DNA of 64,000 nucleotides from an uncultured Pelagibacteraceae bacterium (GTDB taxonomy: Bacteria > Pseudomonadota > Alphaproteobacteria > Pelagibacterales > Pelagibacteraceae): NCBI GenBank assembly GCA_902610655.1, contig CACLWL010000001.1, positions 1 through 64,000 of the forward strand. The letters run 5' to 3'. This document shows positions 31,940 to 41,701 of this stretch, one piece after another. Every line of letters begins with the position of its first letter. The first letter of the stretch is position 1. Both the position numbers and the translations under genes were made by a program. The notes under the pieces are model-generated. The model was given only the letters and a program-made list of their open reading frames with translations. It was not told the origin of the DNA and searched no databases.

Positions 31940-31943
31940 AAAA

Positions 31944-32504
31944 TCAAATTTTTTTTACGTATTCAATATTTCTAGTATCAATAATTATTTCATCTCCAGA
32001 CTCAATAAATGGAGGTACTTGTATTTTTAGTCCATTATCTAAAACTGCTGGTTTATATGACGATGATACTGTCTGACCTTTTAGAGCAACATCTGTTGTT
32101 TCAACTTTACAAGAAATTTGATTTGGAAGCTGCATGGAGATCGGTTTTTCTTTATAAATACTTATTACTACCTCTAAATTCTCTGAAAGCATTTTGCCTT
32201 TTTCACCAATCATATCCTTTTGAATTTCTATTTGTTCAAAAGTTTTTGGGTTAATAAAGTAATATTTATTTTCATCGTTATACGAATAGTTAAACTTTTC
32301 CTCATCAACAGATACTTTTTCTAAATATTCACTTGATCTAAATCTTTCATTTAGTTTTGTATTTTTATTTAAACTTTTCATTTCTACTTGAGCAAATGCA
32401 CCTCCTTTACCAGGCTTTACATGTTGAGTTTTAAGCACTTCCCATAAGTCATCTTTATGTTCAAGTAACATCCCGACTCTAATTTCATTTGCAGATATTT
32501 TCAT
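31944..32504 (-). CDS. efp: Elongation factor P
   Basis: NEIRVGMLLEHKDDLWEVLKTQHVKPGKGGAFAQVEMKSL, VQVPPFIESGDEIIIDTRNIEYVKK-like C-terminus. Confidence 0.96.
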   Translation of the reverse strand: MKISANEIRVGMLLEHKDDLWEVLKTQHVKPGKGGAFAQVEMKSLNKNTKLNERFRSSEYLEKVSVDEEKFNYSYNDENKYYFINPKTFEQIEIQKDMIGEKGKMLSENLEVVISIYKEKPISMQLPNQISCKVETTDVALKGQTVSSSYKPAVLDNGLKIQVPPFIESGDEIIIDTRNIEYVKKI

Positions 32505-33127
32505 TTTAATTTTTTAGCTGCCTCATGTGGTTTATATTTTTTATTATTCCAAATGTAGCCTGAGATAGCTAAAAAGTTTGCATTATTCAATAATAGTTTT
32601 TTATAATTTTTGTCATTTATTCCTCCTATTGCTACAATTGGTATTTTAGTGATGCTTTTTGCATATTTAAGTAAATTTATATCAGCTTTGTATTTAATTG
32701 TTTTTGTTTTACTTTTAAAAAAAGCACCAATTGCTATATATGATGGCTTGAATTTCATTGTTTTTTTAATCAACACTCTTGAATTATGACAAGTAATTCC
32801 AATTATTTTGTTTTTAATTATCTTTTTAGCTTCAAGAAATTTCATATCTTTTTGACCCAAATGACAACCATCTGCACTTAATTTTTTTGCTGCATAGGGA
32901 TTATCATTAACAATAAATTTAGTTCCATATTTCTTACAAAGTGTTCTTATCTTTCTTCCAATTTCTATTATTTGATCTTTTCTCTGGTTTTTTAGTCTTA
33001 ATTGAAAGAAATAAACTTTTTTTAAAACCAAAATTTTTTCAAGCTTTTTATAAAATATTTGTGGATTATTAATCTTATTTGGTGAAATTAAATAAATAAA
33101 TTTTCTTGATTTGCTATTTATTTTCAA
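32501..33127 (-). CDS. thiE: Thiamine phosphate synthase (ThiE)-like
   Basis: FFQLRLKN, FIVNDNPYAAKKLSADGCHLGQKDM, ITCHNSRV, YIAIGAFFKSKTK, IPIVAIGGINDKN. Confidence 0.8.
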   Translation of the reverse strand: MKINSKSRKFIYLISPNKINNPQIFYKKLEKILVLKKVYFFQLRLKNQRKDQIIEIGRKIRTLCKKYGTKFIVNDNPYAAKKLSADGCHLGQKDMKFLEAKKIIKNKIIGITCHNSRVLIKKTMKFKPSYIAIGAFFKSKTKTIKYKADINLLKYAKSITKIPIVAIGGINDKNYKKLLLNNANFLAISGYIWNNKKYKPHEAAKKLK

Positions 33128-34124
33128 TTTCTTCTGACCATTTTCCTTGGGCTGCTAATGAACACATATTTGCTCTATGATTAAATGTATTCTGTGTACC
33201 GTTAATATCTTTAATATTTTTTGACCAAAACTTCAATGCACTCTGTTGTAATGCGCGCCCATAAGAATATGTCATTATAAAATCTGTATTATTTAGTTTA
33301 TTTATTTCATTTAAGTTTTCTGTAGCTTCTTTTTCTGTTTGTCCCCCAGACAGGAATGCAATTCCAGGAACTTCTGAAGGTACAGATTCTTTTAAACATT
33401 TTAATGTTAGTTCCGCTACCTTTTTACATTCCATTCTTTCTTTACTATTTGATCCAGGTAAAATCATATTAGGCTTAAGTATAGTTCCTTTTAGATCTAC
33501 TTTGTTTAAAATTAATTCATCATAACATTTTTTTAAAACTTCAGAAGTTTTCTCAAAACAATCTTGAGCGTTATGTTCCCCATCCATTAAAACTTCAGGC
33601 TCAACTATAGGTACCATACCAGTTTCCTGAACTAATGCAGCATAACGGGCTAGAGCATGAGCATTCGTATGAATTGAAAGTTTGCTTGGAAATTTATCTG
33701 AAATAACATAAACAGCTCGCCATTTAGTAAATCTTGCTCCAAGTTTATAATATTCTTTCAATCTATCTCTTAAACCATCTAATCCCTCAGTAATTTTTTC
33801 ATCTTTTGAGTTAGCTAACGCTTTTGCTCCTGTATCTACTTTTATTCCTGTTACAGCGCCAGTGCTTGATATTAAATCAGGAACTGTTTTTTTATTTGAC
33901 GCAATCTGTTTAACTGTTTCATCATACAAGATTACTCCCCCAATACAATTTTTCATGCTTTGAGATGATAAAAGTATTTCTCTAAATAAAAGTCTATTCT
34001 CTGGTGTTGATGGTACTTTTACGGCATCTAATCTTTTAGTCATAGTAGCCGTACTTTCATCTGCAGCCAAAATACCTTTTCCTGCAGAAATTATTTTTTC
34101 TAATATTGAATATAGTTCACTCAT
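33114..34124 (-). CDS. fda: Class I fructose-bisphosphate aldolase
   Basis: GKGILAADESTATMTKRL, KWRAVY Schiff-base region, VPIVEPEVLMDGEH, TILKPNMILPG, FLSGGQTEKEAT. Confidence 0.94.
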   Translation of the reverse strand: MSELYSILEKIISAGKGILAADESTATMTKRLDAVKVPSTPENRLLFREILLSSQSMKNCIGGVILYDETVKQIASNKKTVPDLISSTGAVTGIKVDTGAKALANSKDEKITEGLDGLRDRLKEYYKLGARFTKWRAVYVISDKFPSKLSIHTNAHALARYAALVQETGMVPIVEPEVLMDGEHNAQDCFEKTSEVLKKCYDELILNKVDLKGTILKPNMILPGSNSKERMECKKVAELTLKCLKESVPSEVPGIAFLSGGQTEKEATENLNEINKLNNTDFIMTYSYGRALQQSALKFWSKNIKDINGTQNTFNHRANMCSLAAQGKWSEEIENK

Positions 34125-34127
34125 AAA

Positions 34128-35309
34128 TTACTCTAGAGCCTTTATACCAGGTAATTCTTTTCCTTCAAGAAATTCTAAAAAAGCTCCACCTGCTGTTGAA
34201 ACGAAGTTAAAATATTTTGTTAGTCCAAAATTATTTAGTGCTGCAACTGTATCACCGCCTCCTGCTACAGAATAAATTTCATTCTTTTTATTTTTTTCAA
34301 CAATTTTTTTTGCAATTTCAAAACTTCCTTTTCTAAAATTTATATTTTCGAAGTAACCCGCTGGGCCATTCCAAAGGATTGTCTTAGTTTCTTCTATAGT
34401 TGTGTTAAGAATATTGATTGTTTTTGGGCCAATATCTAGAATAATATCATCTTGTAAAACTTCATCTATTCCTTTTATATTTCCTTTGTCATTTAAATTT
34501 TTACCCACACAAACATCAGTAGGAAATATTAACTTACAACTACTTTTTTTCGATGATACAAAAATATCTTTAACTATATTTTCACAATTTTCTTCAAAAA
34601 CTGATTTTCCAATTGGAAATTTTTTATATTTTAAAATATTGTTTGCCATACCTCCTACAAATATTAAATTATCAAATTTTGAAATTAAGTTCTTTATCAC
34701 ATTTATTTTTGTTGATATTTTTGAACCTCCAATAATACATGTAACTGGTCTTGCAATATTTTTTGTTATACTTCTTAGTGCTCCAATTTCAGAACTTAAT
34801 TGAATTCCTGCATAAGAAGGTATAAATTTAGTTATATTGCAAACAGAAGCGTGCTTCCTATGAGAACATGAGAATGCATCGTTTACATACAAATCCCCAA
34901 AACTTGCTAATCGTTTGGCAAATTGCATATCATTTTCCTCTTCACCATTAAAGAATCTTAAGTTCTCAAGCATTAAAATATTTTCATTTTCATTTTGAAA
35001 TAAATCTTTTTTATTTAGATTGTTAATATCTGTTTTTATCAAATAAATTTTATGATTTAATTTTTTTTGCAAATATTCACAGATTGGTGACATAGAAAGC
35101 CCTTCTATTATCTTTCCTTTTGGCCGGCCAACATGTGAAAGAATTAAAATTTTAGCCCTGTTATTTATCAAAAAAGTTAACGTGGGAATTATTTTATCTA
35201 TTCTATTTGTGTCAATTATATTTTTTTTTTGTAATGGTACGTTTAAGTCCAATCTTAATATTACTTTTTTACCTTCCAAGGTTTTTGCAATACTTTCAAT
35301 TGTTTTCAT
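34128..35309 (-). CDS. pgk: Phosphoglycerate kinase
   Basis: VILRLDLNVPL, SHVGRPKG, LMLENLRFFNGEE, NDAFSCSHRKHAS, WNGPAGYFE, AGGGDTVAAL. Confidence 0.97.
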   Translation of the reverse strand: MKTIESIAKTLEGKKVILRLDLNVPLQKKNIIDTNRIDKIIPTLTFLINNRAKILILSHVGRPKGKIIEGLSMSPICEYLQKKLNHKIYLIKTDINNLNKKDLFQNENENILMLENLRFFNGEEENDMQFAKRLASFGDLYVNDAFSCSHRKHASVCNITKFIPSYAGIQLSSEIGALRSITKNIARPVTCIIGGSKISTKINVIKNLISKFDNLIFVGGMANNILKYKKFPIGKSVFEENCENIVKDIFVSSKKSSCKLIFPTDVCVGKNLNDKGNIKGIDEVLQDDIILDIGPKTINILNTTIEETKTILWNGPAGYFENINFRKGSFEIAKKIVEKNKKNEIYSVAGGGDTVAALNNFGLTKYFNFVSTAGGAFLEFLEGKELPGIKALE

Positions 35310-36316
35310 TTAGAGATTTTGTGTAAATAATGTGCGATATCACACATTCTACAAGAAAATCCCCATTCATTATCGTACCAAGCTGAGATTTTACCCATAT
35401 TTTTTCCTATTACATTAGTGAGAGACGCATCAACAATTGCTGAGTGCGAATTATGGTTAAAATCGATAGATACTAGTTTTTCGTTTGTAATTCCTAAAAT
35501 ACCTTTCAGTTTTTTCTTTGAAGCTTTCTCAAAACTGTTATTTATTATTTTAATTGATAAATTCTTCTTAGTGCAAAATACCAATTCAATTAAAGAAACG
35601 TTTGGTGTAGGAACTCTCATTGCAACTCCTTCCAACTTTCCTTTTAAAGATGGAATAATTTCTCCAATTGCCTTAGATGCCCCAGTCGATGTGGGTACTA
35701 TCGATTGAGAGGCAGATCTTGCTCTTCTTGGATCTTTGTGAGAGTTGTCCAATATTCTTTGATCCGTTGTAAATGCATGAATAGTTGTCATAAATCCTTT
35801 TTCAACAGAATAATCTTTATTCAGTGTATCTATAACAGGAGCCAGACAATTTGTTGTGCACGAAGCGGCAGAAATTATTTTATCTTTTTTATTAATTGAT
35901 TTTTCATTTACTCCAAAAACTATAGTTTTGTCAGCATTTTTGCACGGAGCAGAAACAATTACTTTTTTTGCACCATTTTTTATATGAGCAAGAAGTTCAT
36001 CTTTGGAATTAAATTTACCAGTACACTCCAGAACATAGTCAACATCATATTTTGACCAATTAATATCATTAATATTTGTGTCTTGAGAAAAGGAAATTTT
36101 TTGCTTTCCAATTGTAATAAAATTTTTACCAAATTTAATATTTTCTCTAAATTTTCCGTGGATAGAGTCATACCTTAGTAAATTTGAACTTATTTCAGAA
36201 CTTGACCTGTTATTTATGTGCTTAATTTTAATTTCTTTGAATTTATTTTCAAAAATAGTTCTTACAACCATTCTTCCTATTCTACCCAATCCATTAATCC
36301 CAATTTTAATAGTCAT
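35306..36316 (-). CDS. gap: Glyceraldehyde-3-phosphate dehydrogenase
   Basis: IGINGLGRIGRMVVR, SAASCTTNCLAPV, TTIHAFTTDQ, RRARSASQSIVPTSTGASKA, WYDNEWGFSCRM. Confidence 0.97.
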   Translation of the reverse strand: MTIKIGINGLGRIGRMVVRTIFENKFKEIKIKHINNRSSSEISSNLLRYDSIHGKFRENIKFGKNFITIGKQKISFSQDTNINDINWSKYDVDYVLECTGKFNSKDELLAHIKNGAKKVIVSAPCKNADKTIVFGVNEKSINKKDKIISAASCTTNCLAPVIDTLNKDYSVEKGFMTTIHAFTTDQRILDNSHKDPRRARSASQSIVPTSTGASKAIGEIIPSLKGKLEGVAMRVPTPNVSLIELVFCTKKNLSIKIINNSFEKASKKKLKGILGITNEKLVSIDFNHNSHSAIVDASLTNVIGKNMGKISAWYDNEWGFSCRMCDIAHYLHKISK

Positions 36317-38282
36317 TAAATTTAATTTTTTTGATCATTTTTTTTGTTTTGTTTGATATGTCTTTAACTGTTAATTTAAAATCTTTAAAGATTTCTTTAT
36401 AAGGAGCACTTTTTCCAAAATCATTTACTCCAAAAGACATACCATTTTGTCCTATAAATTTTTCCCATGCATCTGATCTACCAGCCTCTATAGAAATTTT
36501 ATAATTTGTTTCTTTCAAAATAGTATTTTTATAGTTGCTTGTTTGTTTAAAAAATAACTCTTGGCACGGTACTGATATGACTTTGGAATAGGTATTTTCT
36601 GTGGCTAATTTATGGCTTACTTCTAACGCTAAATTGACTTCTGATCCACTAGCAAATATAGTTAAATTAACTTTTTTGTTAGATCTGTAAATTTCATAAG
36701 CCCCTAAAGAACATTTATTTTTATTTTCATAAAATTTTCGCACCGGAGGTAAATTTTGTCTACTTAATGCCAAAACAGATGGTGTATTATAATTTTTAAA
36801 TGCTAATTCCCAGCACTCAATAGTTTCAGTTGTATCAGCTGGACGAAAAACATTCAAATTTGGAATTGATCTTAATCCAGCTAATTGCTCTACAGGTTGG
36901 TGGGTTGGGCCATCCTCTCCAAGACCAATAGAATCATGTGTCATTACATAAATTACATTTAATTTCATTAATGCTGAAAGTCTTATTGCAGGTTTACAAT
37001 AGTCGCTAAAAATTAAAAAGGTTCCACCATAAGGAATTATTTTACTGTGTAAAGATAAACCATTCATTACACCGCACATCGCATGCTCTCTAACACCATA
37101 ATGAATATAGTTGCCTTTAAAATCATTCTTCTTAATAGGTTTGTGATTTTTAGTCTTGGTATTGTTAGATCCTGCAAGGTCTGCAGATCCACCAATTATC
37201 ATATTTTTTTTTACATTCAATGCAGTCAGAATTTTTTCTGATGACTTTCTTGTCGCTAGTGCACCTAAATCTTTTAGTGCCTGTTTTTTTTCTTTTTTAA
37301 ATATATCAGAAAATTTTGATGAAAAAATTTTATCTATTTCTTTTCTTTTTTTAACATAAAATTTTTTCCATTTACCTTCTTTGATTTGTCCAGTTTTTCC
37401 TATTTTTCTCCAGCTTTCGATTATATTTTTGGGAATTATAAAAGGTTTATGTTTCCAATTTAATTTTTTTCTCACCAGTTTTACTTCATTTATACCAAGA
37501 GGGCTTCCATGCGCTTTTTCGCTTCCTGATTTATTAGGTGATCCAAATCCTATTTTTGTTATACAAGATATAACAGTTGGTTTTTTTGCTTTTTGTACTT
37601 TTTTTAATGCATTAAATATTTTCTTTTCATTATGACCGTCTACTTCAACGAAGTCCCATCCATATGAATTAAATCTTTTTTTATAGTTATCTGAAACTGC
37701 TAAGCTCGTTGGTCCGTCAATAGATATAGAGTTGTTGTCAAATAACATAACTAAATTTTTAAGACCTAGATGTCCAGCAAGACTTAATGCTTCGTGACTT
37801 ATACCTTCCATTAAACACCCATCACCTGCTAAAACATAAGTTTTATGATTAAAAACTTGCGCTCCAAATCTTTCTCTTAAAATTTCTTCTGCTAAAGCGA
37901 ATCCGACTGCATTTGCAATTCCTTGACCCAGAGGTCCTGTAGTTGTTTCAATACCTGTCCCTGGGTGAAATTCTGGATGTCCCGCACAAATAGAATTTAA
38001 TTGTCTAAAATTCTTTATATCTTTTAGACTAACACTTGAGTAGCCAGTTAAATATAATAGAGAATAAAGTAACATAGAACCATGTCCTGCTGAAAGAACG
38101 AATCTGTCTCTATTTAACCAATTTGGATTTTTAGGATTAAAATTTAGAAAATTTTTGAAAAGAACTGTTGCTACATCGGCCATTCCCATTGGCATACCAG
38201 GGTGTCCAGAATTTGCTTTTTCAACAGCATCGATTGAAAGAAACCTGATTGCATTAGATAAATCTTTATGTTTTGCGCTCAA
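36306..38282 (-). CDS. tkt: Transketolase
   Basis: ANSGHPGMPMG, RDRFVLSAGHGS, TTGPLGQG, GDGCLMEGISHEA, THDSIGLGEDGPTHQPVEQLAGLR. Confidence 0.97.
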   Translation of the reverse strand: MSAKHKDLSNAIRFLSIDAVEKANSGHPGMPMGMADVATVLFKNFLNFNPKNPNWLNRDRFVLSAGHGSMLLYSLLYLTGYSSVSLKDIKNFRQLNSICAGHPEFHPGTGIETTTGPLGQGIANAVGFALAEEILRERFGAQVFNHKTYVLAGDGCLMEGISHEALSLAGHLGLKNLVMLFDNNSISIDGPTSLAVSDNYKKRFNSYGWDFVEVDGHNEKKIFNALKKVQKAKKPTVISCITKIGFGSPNKSGSEKAHGSPLGINEVKLVRKKLNWKHKPFIIPKNIIESWRKIGKTGQIKEGKWKKFYVKKRKEIDKIFSSKFSDIFKKEKKQALKDLGALATRKSSEKILTALNVKKNMIIGGSADLAGSNNTKTKNHKPIKKNDFKGNYIHYGVREHAMCGVMNGLSLHSKIIPYGGTFLIFSDYCKPAIRLSALMKLNVIYVMTHDSIGLGEDGPTHQPVEQLAGLRSIPNLNVFRPADTTETIECWELAFKNYNTPSVLALSRQNLPPVRKFYENKNKCSLGAYEIYRSNKKVNLTIFASGSEVNLALEVSHKLATENTYSKVISVPCQELFFKQTSNYKNTILKETNYKISIEAGRSDAWEKFIGQNGMSFGVNDFGKSAPYKEIFKDFKLTVKDISNKTKKMIKKIKFNDY

Positions 38283-38336
38283 TAATTATCCTATCTAGAC
38301 TATGAAGACTCAATTTAATATTATGTTAATATATAT

Positions 38337-38651
38337 ATGAAAACTTTCACTGAAAAAGAAGAAAAATTAAACTCATCACTTAAGAGGCTAAAAAATTTAA
38401 ATTTAATAAATCCATCTCAAAACCATGAAACCGAACATTTAAAAGATCAAAAAAATCAATTAGAAATTGAAAAACATCAATTGGAGACTAAATACAAATT
38501 GTTAATGGATAACTATCAGAAATTGAAAGATCGGGTAAAAAAACAAGATATTAATCAAAAAAATAAAGAATTAATGTTTAATGAAAAAATAGATGAATTA
38601 AATCAAGAAACAGATATTTTAATGGAAGAAATAGATAAATGGCAAACGTAA
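38337..38651 (+). CDS. Small coiled-coil protein upstream of zapA (DUF4164-like)
   Basis: 104 aa, highly charged heptad-rich sequence; overlaps the zapA start by 13 nt. Confidence 0.6.
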   Translation: MKTFTEKEEKLNSSLKRLKNLNLINPSQNHETEHLKDQKNQLEIEKHQLETKYKLLMDNYQKLKDRVKKQDINQKNKELMFNEKIDELNQETDILMEEIDKWQT

Positions 38652-39085
38652 ATATTAAATTTAATGGAAAAGAATTTTTACTCTCATGTGATGATGGTCA
38701 AGAAGATCATTTAGAGGAACTTTCAATGCATCTAAACAAAAAATTTGAAAATTTAAAAAATGATCTTGGAAATATTGGAGAAAATAAACTTCTTTTAATT
38801 ACTTCAATAAAAATTATGGATGAATATTTTGAAACAAAAAAGAAAATTTTAGAAAAAAAAAATGAGTTAGAAAATTTAAAAAGAAAATTTTTAGAAATAA
38901 AAAAACTTGTATATGAATATAAAGACGATAAAGAAGCAGAAATAAAAAATCTTTTAAATAATCATCAAGATTTAAAGTCTGAAATAGATAAAACTAAACT
39001 AGACTACGAAAAAGTCTTAGATGAAGCGACTTCTGAAATTGATAAATTTATTGAAAAAGTTAATCAAGATAATTCAGTACAGTAA
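38639..39085 (+). CDS. zapA: Cell division protein ZapA-like
   Basis: VNIKFNGKEFLLSCDDGQEDHLEELSMHLNKKF...ENKLLLITSIKIMDEYFETKKK, ZapA-type N-terminus plus coiled coil; followed by fau. Confidence 0.8.
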   Translation: MANVNIKFNGKEFLLSCDDGQEDHLEELSMHLNKKFENLKNDLGNIGENKLLLITSIKIMDEYFETKKKILEKKNELENLKRKFLEIKKLVYEYKDDKEAEIKNLLNNHQDLKSEIDKTKLDYEKVLDEATSEIDKFIEKVNQDNSVQ

Positions 39086-39088
39086 TCA

Positions 39089-39622
39089 GTGTTAAAAAAT
39101 CATATTAGAAAAAAAATAATTAAATTAAGAGAGGTTAAGAATAAAAAAAATTTACAAGTTAAAATAAATCTTATTTCTAAAATTTTAAAATCTAAAAATA
39201 AAATATTAGGTGGTTATTTTCCAGTAAACTGTGAAGCTGACACATTTCAATTAATGAGAGTGCTTAAACAAAAAAAATTTAAGCTTAGCCTTCCTGTAGT
39301 TAGCTCAAAATTTGATATGAATTTTTATTTATGGAATTTTAATGATCCACTTAATGTGAATAAGTATGGTATACCTGAGCCACAATTAAAAAAAAAAGTA
39401 ATACCTGATGTATTATTAGTCCCTATGGTTGCTTATGATGATAAACTAAATCGACTAGGATATGGCGGGGGTTACTATGACAGATTTTTAAAAAAACATG
39501 AAAAAAAAAATATCATTAAAATAGGTTTAGCTATTTCATGCCAAGAAGTAAAAAGATTACCCACAAACAGTTTCGATAAAAAAATGGATTTCATACTAAC
39601 AGAGAAAAAACTTTATAAATGA
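39089..39622 (+). CDS. 5-formyltetrahydrofolate cyclo-ligase family protein
   Basis: GYFPVNCEADT, DVLLVPMVAYDDKLNRLGYGGGYYDRFLKK; GTG start. Confidence 0.93.
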   Translation: MLKNHIRKKIIKLREVKNKKNLQVKINLISKILKSKNKILGGYFPVNCEADTFQLMRVLKQKKFKLSLPVVSSKFDMNFYLWNFNDPLNVNKYGIPEPQLKKKVIPDVLLVPMVAYDDKLNRLGYGGGYYDRFLKKHEKKNIIKIGLAISCQEVKRLPTNSFDKKMDFILTEKKLYK

Positions 39623-40425
39623 GAGTATTATTTTTAGGTGATGTAGTAGGAAATCCAGGCAGAACTGCTATAAAGCAAAATTTAAAAGATCAAATTAATA
39701 AGAACAATATAGATTTTGTAATTGCAAATGGTGAGAACGCAGCCGATGAAGGGACTGGTATTACTAAAAAAATATCAGAAGATTTTTTTAATTATGGTGT
39801 TGACGTGATTACTACTGGTAATCATGTTTGGGACCAAAAAGAAACAGCAGAGTACATCAATACAGAGAGCAGATTATTAAGACCATTAAATTTGATAAAA
39901 CCTTCTCCAGGCAAAGGGTTTGAAATTTATAAGTCAAATAGTGGTTTCAAAGTTGGAGTATTAAATTTAATGGGAAATGTTTTTATGAAAAAATGCGAAA
40001 ATGTATTCGAAATAGCAAAATCGTTTCTTTTAAAAAATAAATTAAGAAGTGATTACGATTTCTTATTTGTTGATTTCCATGGCGAGATTACAAGCGAAAA
40101 AATGGCAATGGGTCATTTCTTTGATGGTAATGCTACTTTGTTAATAGGGACTCATACTCATGTACCAACAAATGATGCAAGAATACTTAATTTTGGTACT
40201 GCTTATCAAACGGATGCTGGAATGTGTGGTGATTATAATTCTGTAATAGGAATGAATAAAGAAAATTCTATAAAAAAATTTTTAAAAGAAGATTCAAAAA
40301 AACATTTTCCATCAAATGGTATTGCAAGTCTATCAGGTGTAATTGTAGATTGTGATAAAAAAACTGGCTTAGCAAAAAATGTTCAAAACTATATTTACGG
40401 AGGTGATTTGAAAAATACTCACTAA
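39619..40425 (+). CDS. YmdB family metallophosphoesterase
   Basis: VLFLGDVVGNPGRTAI, NGENAADEGTGI, TTGNHVWDQKE, VDFHGEITSEKMAMG, GTHTHVPTNDARIL. Confidence 0.93.
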   Translation: MRVLFLGDVVGNPGRTAIKQNLKDQINKNNIDFVIANGENAADEGTGITKKISEDFFNYGVDVITTGNHVWDQKETAEYINTESRLLRPLNLIKPSPGKGFEIYKSNSGFKVGVLNLMGNVFMKKCENVFEIAKSFLLKNKLRSDYDFLFVDFHGEITSEKMAMGHFFDGNATLLIGTHTHVPTNDARILNFGTAYQTDAGMCGDYNSVIGMNKENSIKKFLKEDSKKHFPSNGIASLSGVIVDCDKKTGLAKNVQNYIYGGDLKNTH

Positions 40426-40430
40426 TTAAA

Positions 40431-41156
40431 ATGGCAGGTCATTCACATTGGGCAGGAATTAAACACAAAAAAGGTAGAGCAGATAAAGTACGATCGAAGA
40501 TATTTTCAAAAGTTTCTAAAGAGATTACAGTCGCTGCAAAATTGGGTGACAAAGATCCTGATATGAACCCAAGATTAAGATCAGCAATCCAAGCTGCAAG
40601 GGCAGCAAATATGCCAAAAGAAAATATAAAAAGGGCAATAGATAAATCATCAAGTAATTTAGGTATGAGTTTAGAAAATATCAAATATGAAGGGTTTGGT
40701 CCTGAAAAAATAGCAGTTATAATTGAAGCTGTTACCGACAATAAAAATAGGACTACATCACAGCTAAGAACTATTTTTAATAAAAACGGAGGTAGTCTTG
40801 GATCGAGTGGATCAGCATCGCATAATTTTAATCAAGTAGGAGTTATTAGGATAGATAAAAAAGAGATTAAAGAAGATCGAATTCTAGAATTGGCAATTGA
40901 ATCTGGAGCATCTGAATGTATTAGTAATGAAGTTTTCCATGAAATCCATTGTGATAAAAAAAATATTTATAATACAAGAAAAATATTAGAGAAAAATATA
41001 AGCAATTTTATTTCAACGGATATAGAATGGATACCAAATAGTAAAGTTTCGGTAAGCAAAGAAAATATAGAATTGACAAATAGTTTTTTGGAAGATTTAG
41101 ATGATAACGATGATGTTCAAAATATTTATACTAATTTAAATTTATCGAGTAATTAA
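40431..41156 (+). CDS. yebC: YebC/PmpR family transcriptional regulator
   Basis: MAGHSHWAGIKHKKGRADKVRSKIFSK, MPKENIKRAIDK, GGSLGSSGSASHNF. Confidence 0.96.
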   Translation: MAGHSHWAGIKHKKGRADKVRSKIFSKVSKEITVAAKLGDKDPDMNPRLRSAIQAARAANMPKENIKRAIDKSSSNLGMSLENIKYEGFGPEKIAVIIEAVTDNKNRTTSQLRTIFNKNGGSLGSSGSASHNFNQVGVIRIDKKEIKEDRILELAIESGASECISNEVFHEIHCDKKNIYNTRKILEKNISNFISTDIEWIPNSKVSVSKENIELTNSFLEDLDDNDDVQNIYTNLNLSSN

Positions 41157-41647
41157 TGTTAACAATTGGAATTGACCCAGGAATATCAGGAGCAATATGT
41201 TTTATGGAGAATAGCAAAATAATAGAGGTTATTGATATGCCAAGTATGGCAGAAGGAAAAAAAAATAAAAAACAAGTAAACGGTTCGCAAGTTTTTAACG
41301 AGATTACTAAATACATAAAAGATAAAAAATCCAATGAGGTTAAAGTAGTTATTGAGCATGTCTCAGCTATGCCTGGCCAAGGAGTAACAAGCATGTTTAA
41401 CTTTGGTCAATCATTTGGTATATTAAAAGGAATTTGCTCAGCGATGAACTTGTCAATGCATTTTGTAAGACCAGTGAAATGGAAAAAGCATTTTAACTTA
41501 ATAAATTCCTCAAAAGACGCAAGCAGAACAAAGGCTATTGAAATTTTTCCATATTTTTCAAAAAATCTATCTAAAAAAAAAGATGCAAATAAAGCAGATG
41601 CAATATTGATAGCAAGCTATTTTGAAGAAACTTTTGCAAAAAATTAG
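41156..41647 (+). CDS. Phage-type RuvC-like Holliday-junction resolvase / RNase H-fold nuclease
   Basis: LTIGIDPGISGAICFME, VVIEHVSAMPGQGVTSMFNFGQSFGILKGI, WKKHFNL, KDANKADAILIASYF; RNase H-fold acidic residues retained. Does not resemble canonical chromosomal RuvC. Confidence 0.85.
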   Translation: MLTIGIDPGISGAICFMENSKIIEVIDMPSMAEGKKNKKQVNGSQVFNEITKYIKDKKSNEVKVVIEHVSAMPGQGVTSMFNFGQSFGILKGICSAMNLSMHFVRPVKWKKHFNLINSSKDASRTKAIEIFPYFSKNLSKKKDANKADAILIASYFEETFAKN

Positions 41648-41701
41648 ACGTTTTTTGCACTTAGACAAATTGATGACACAATTAAGTGTGAATCATTTTC
41701 G

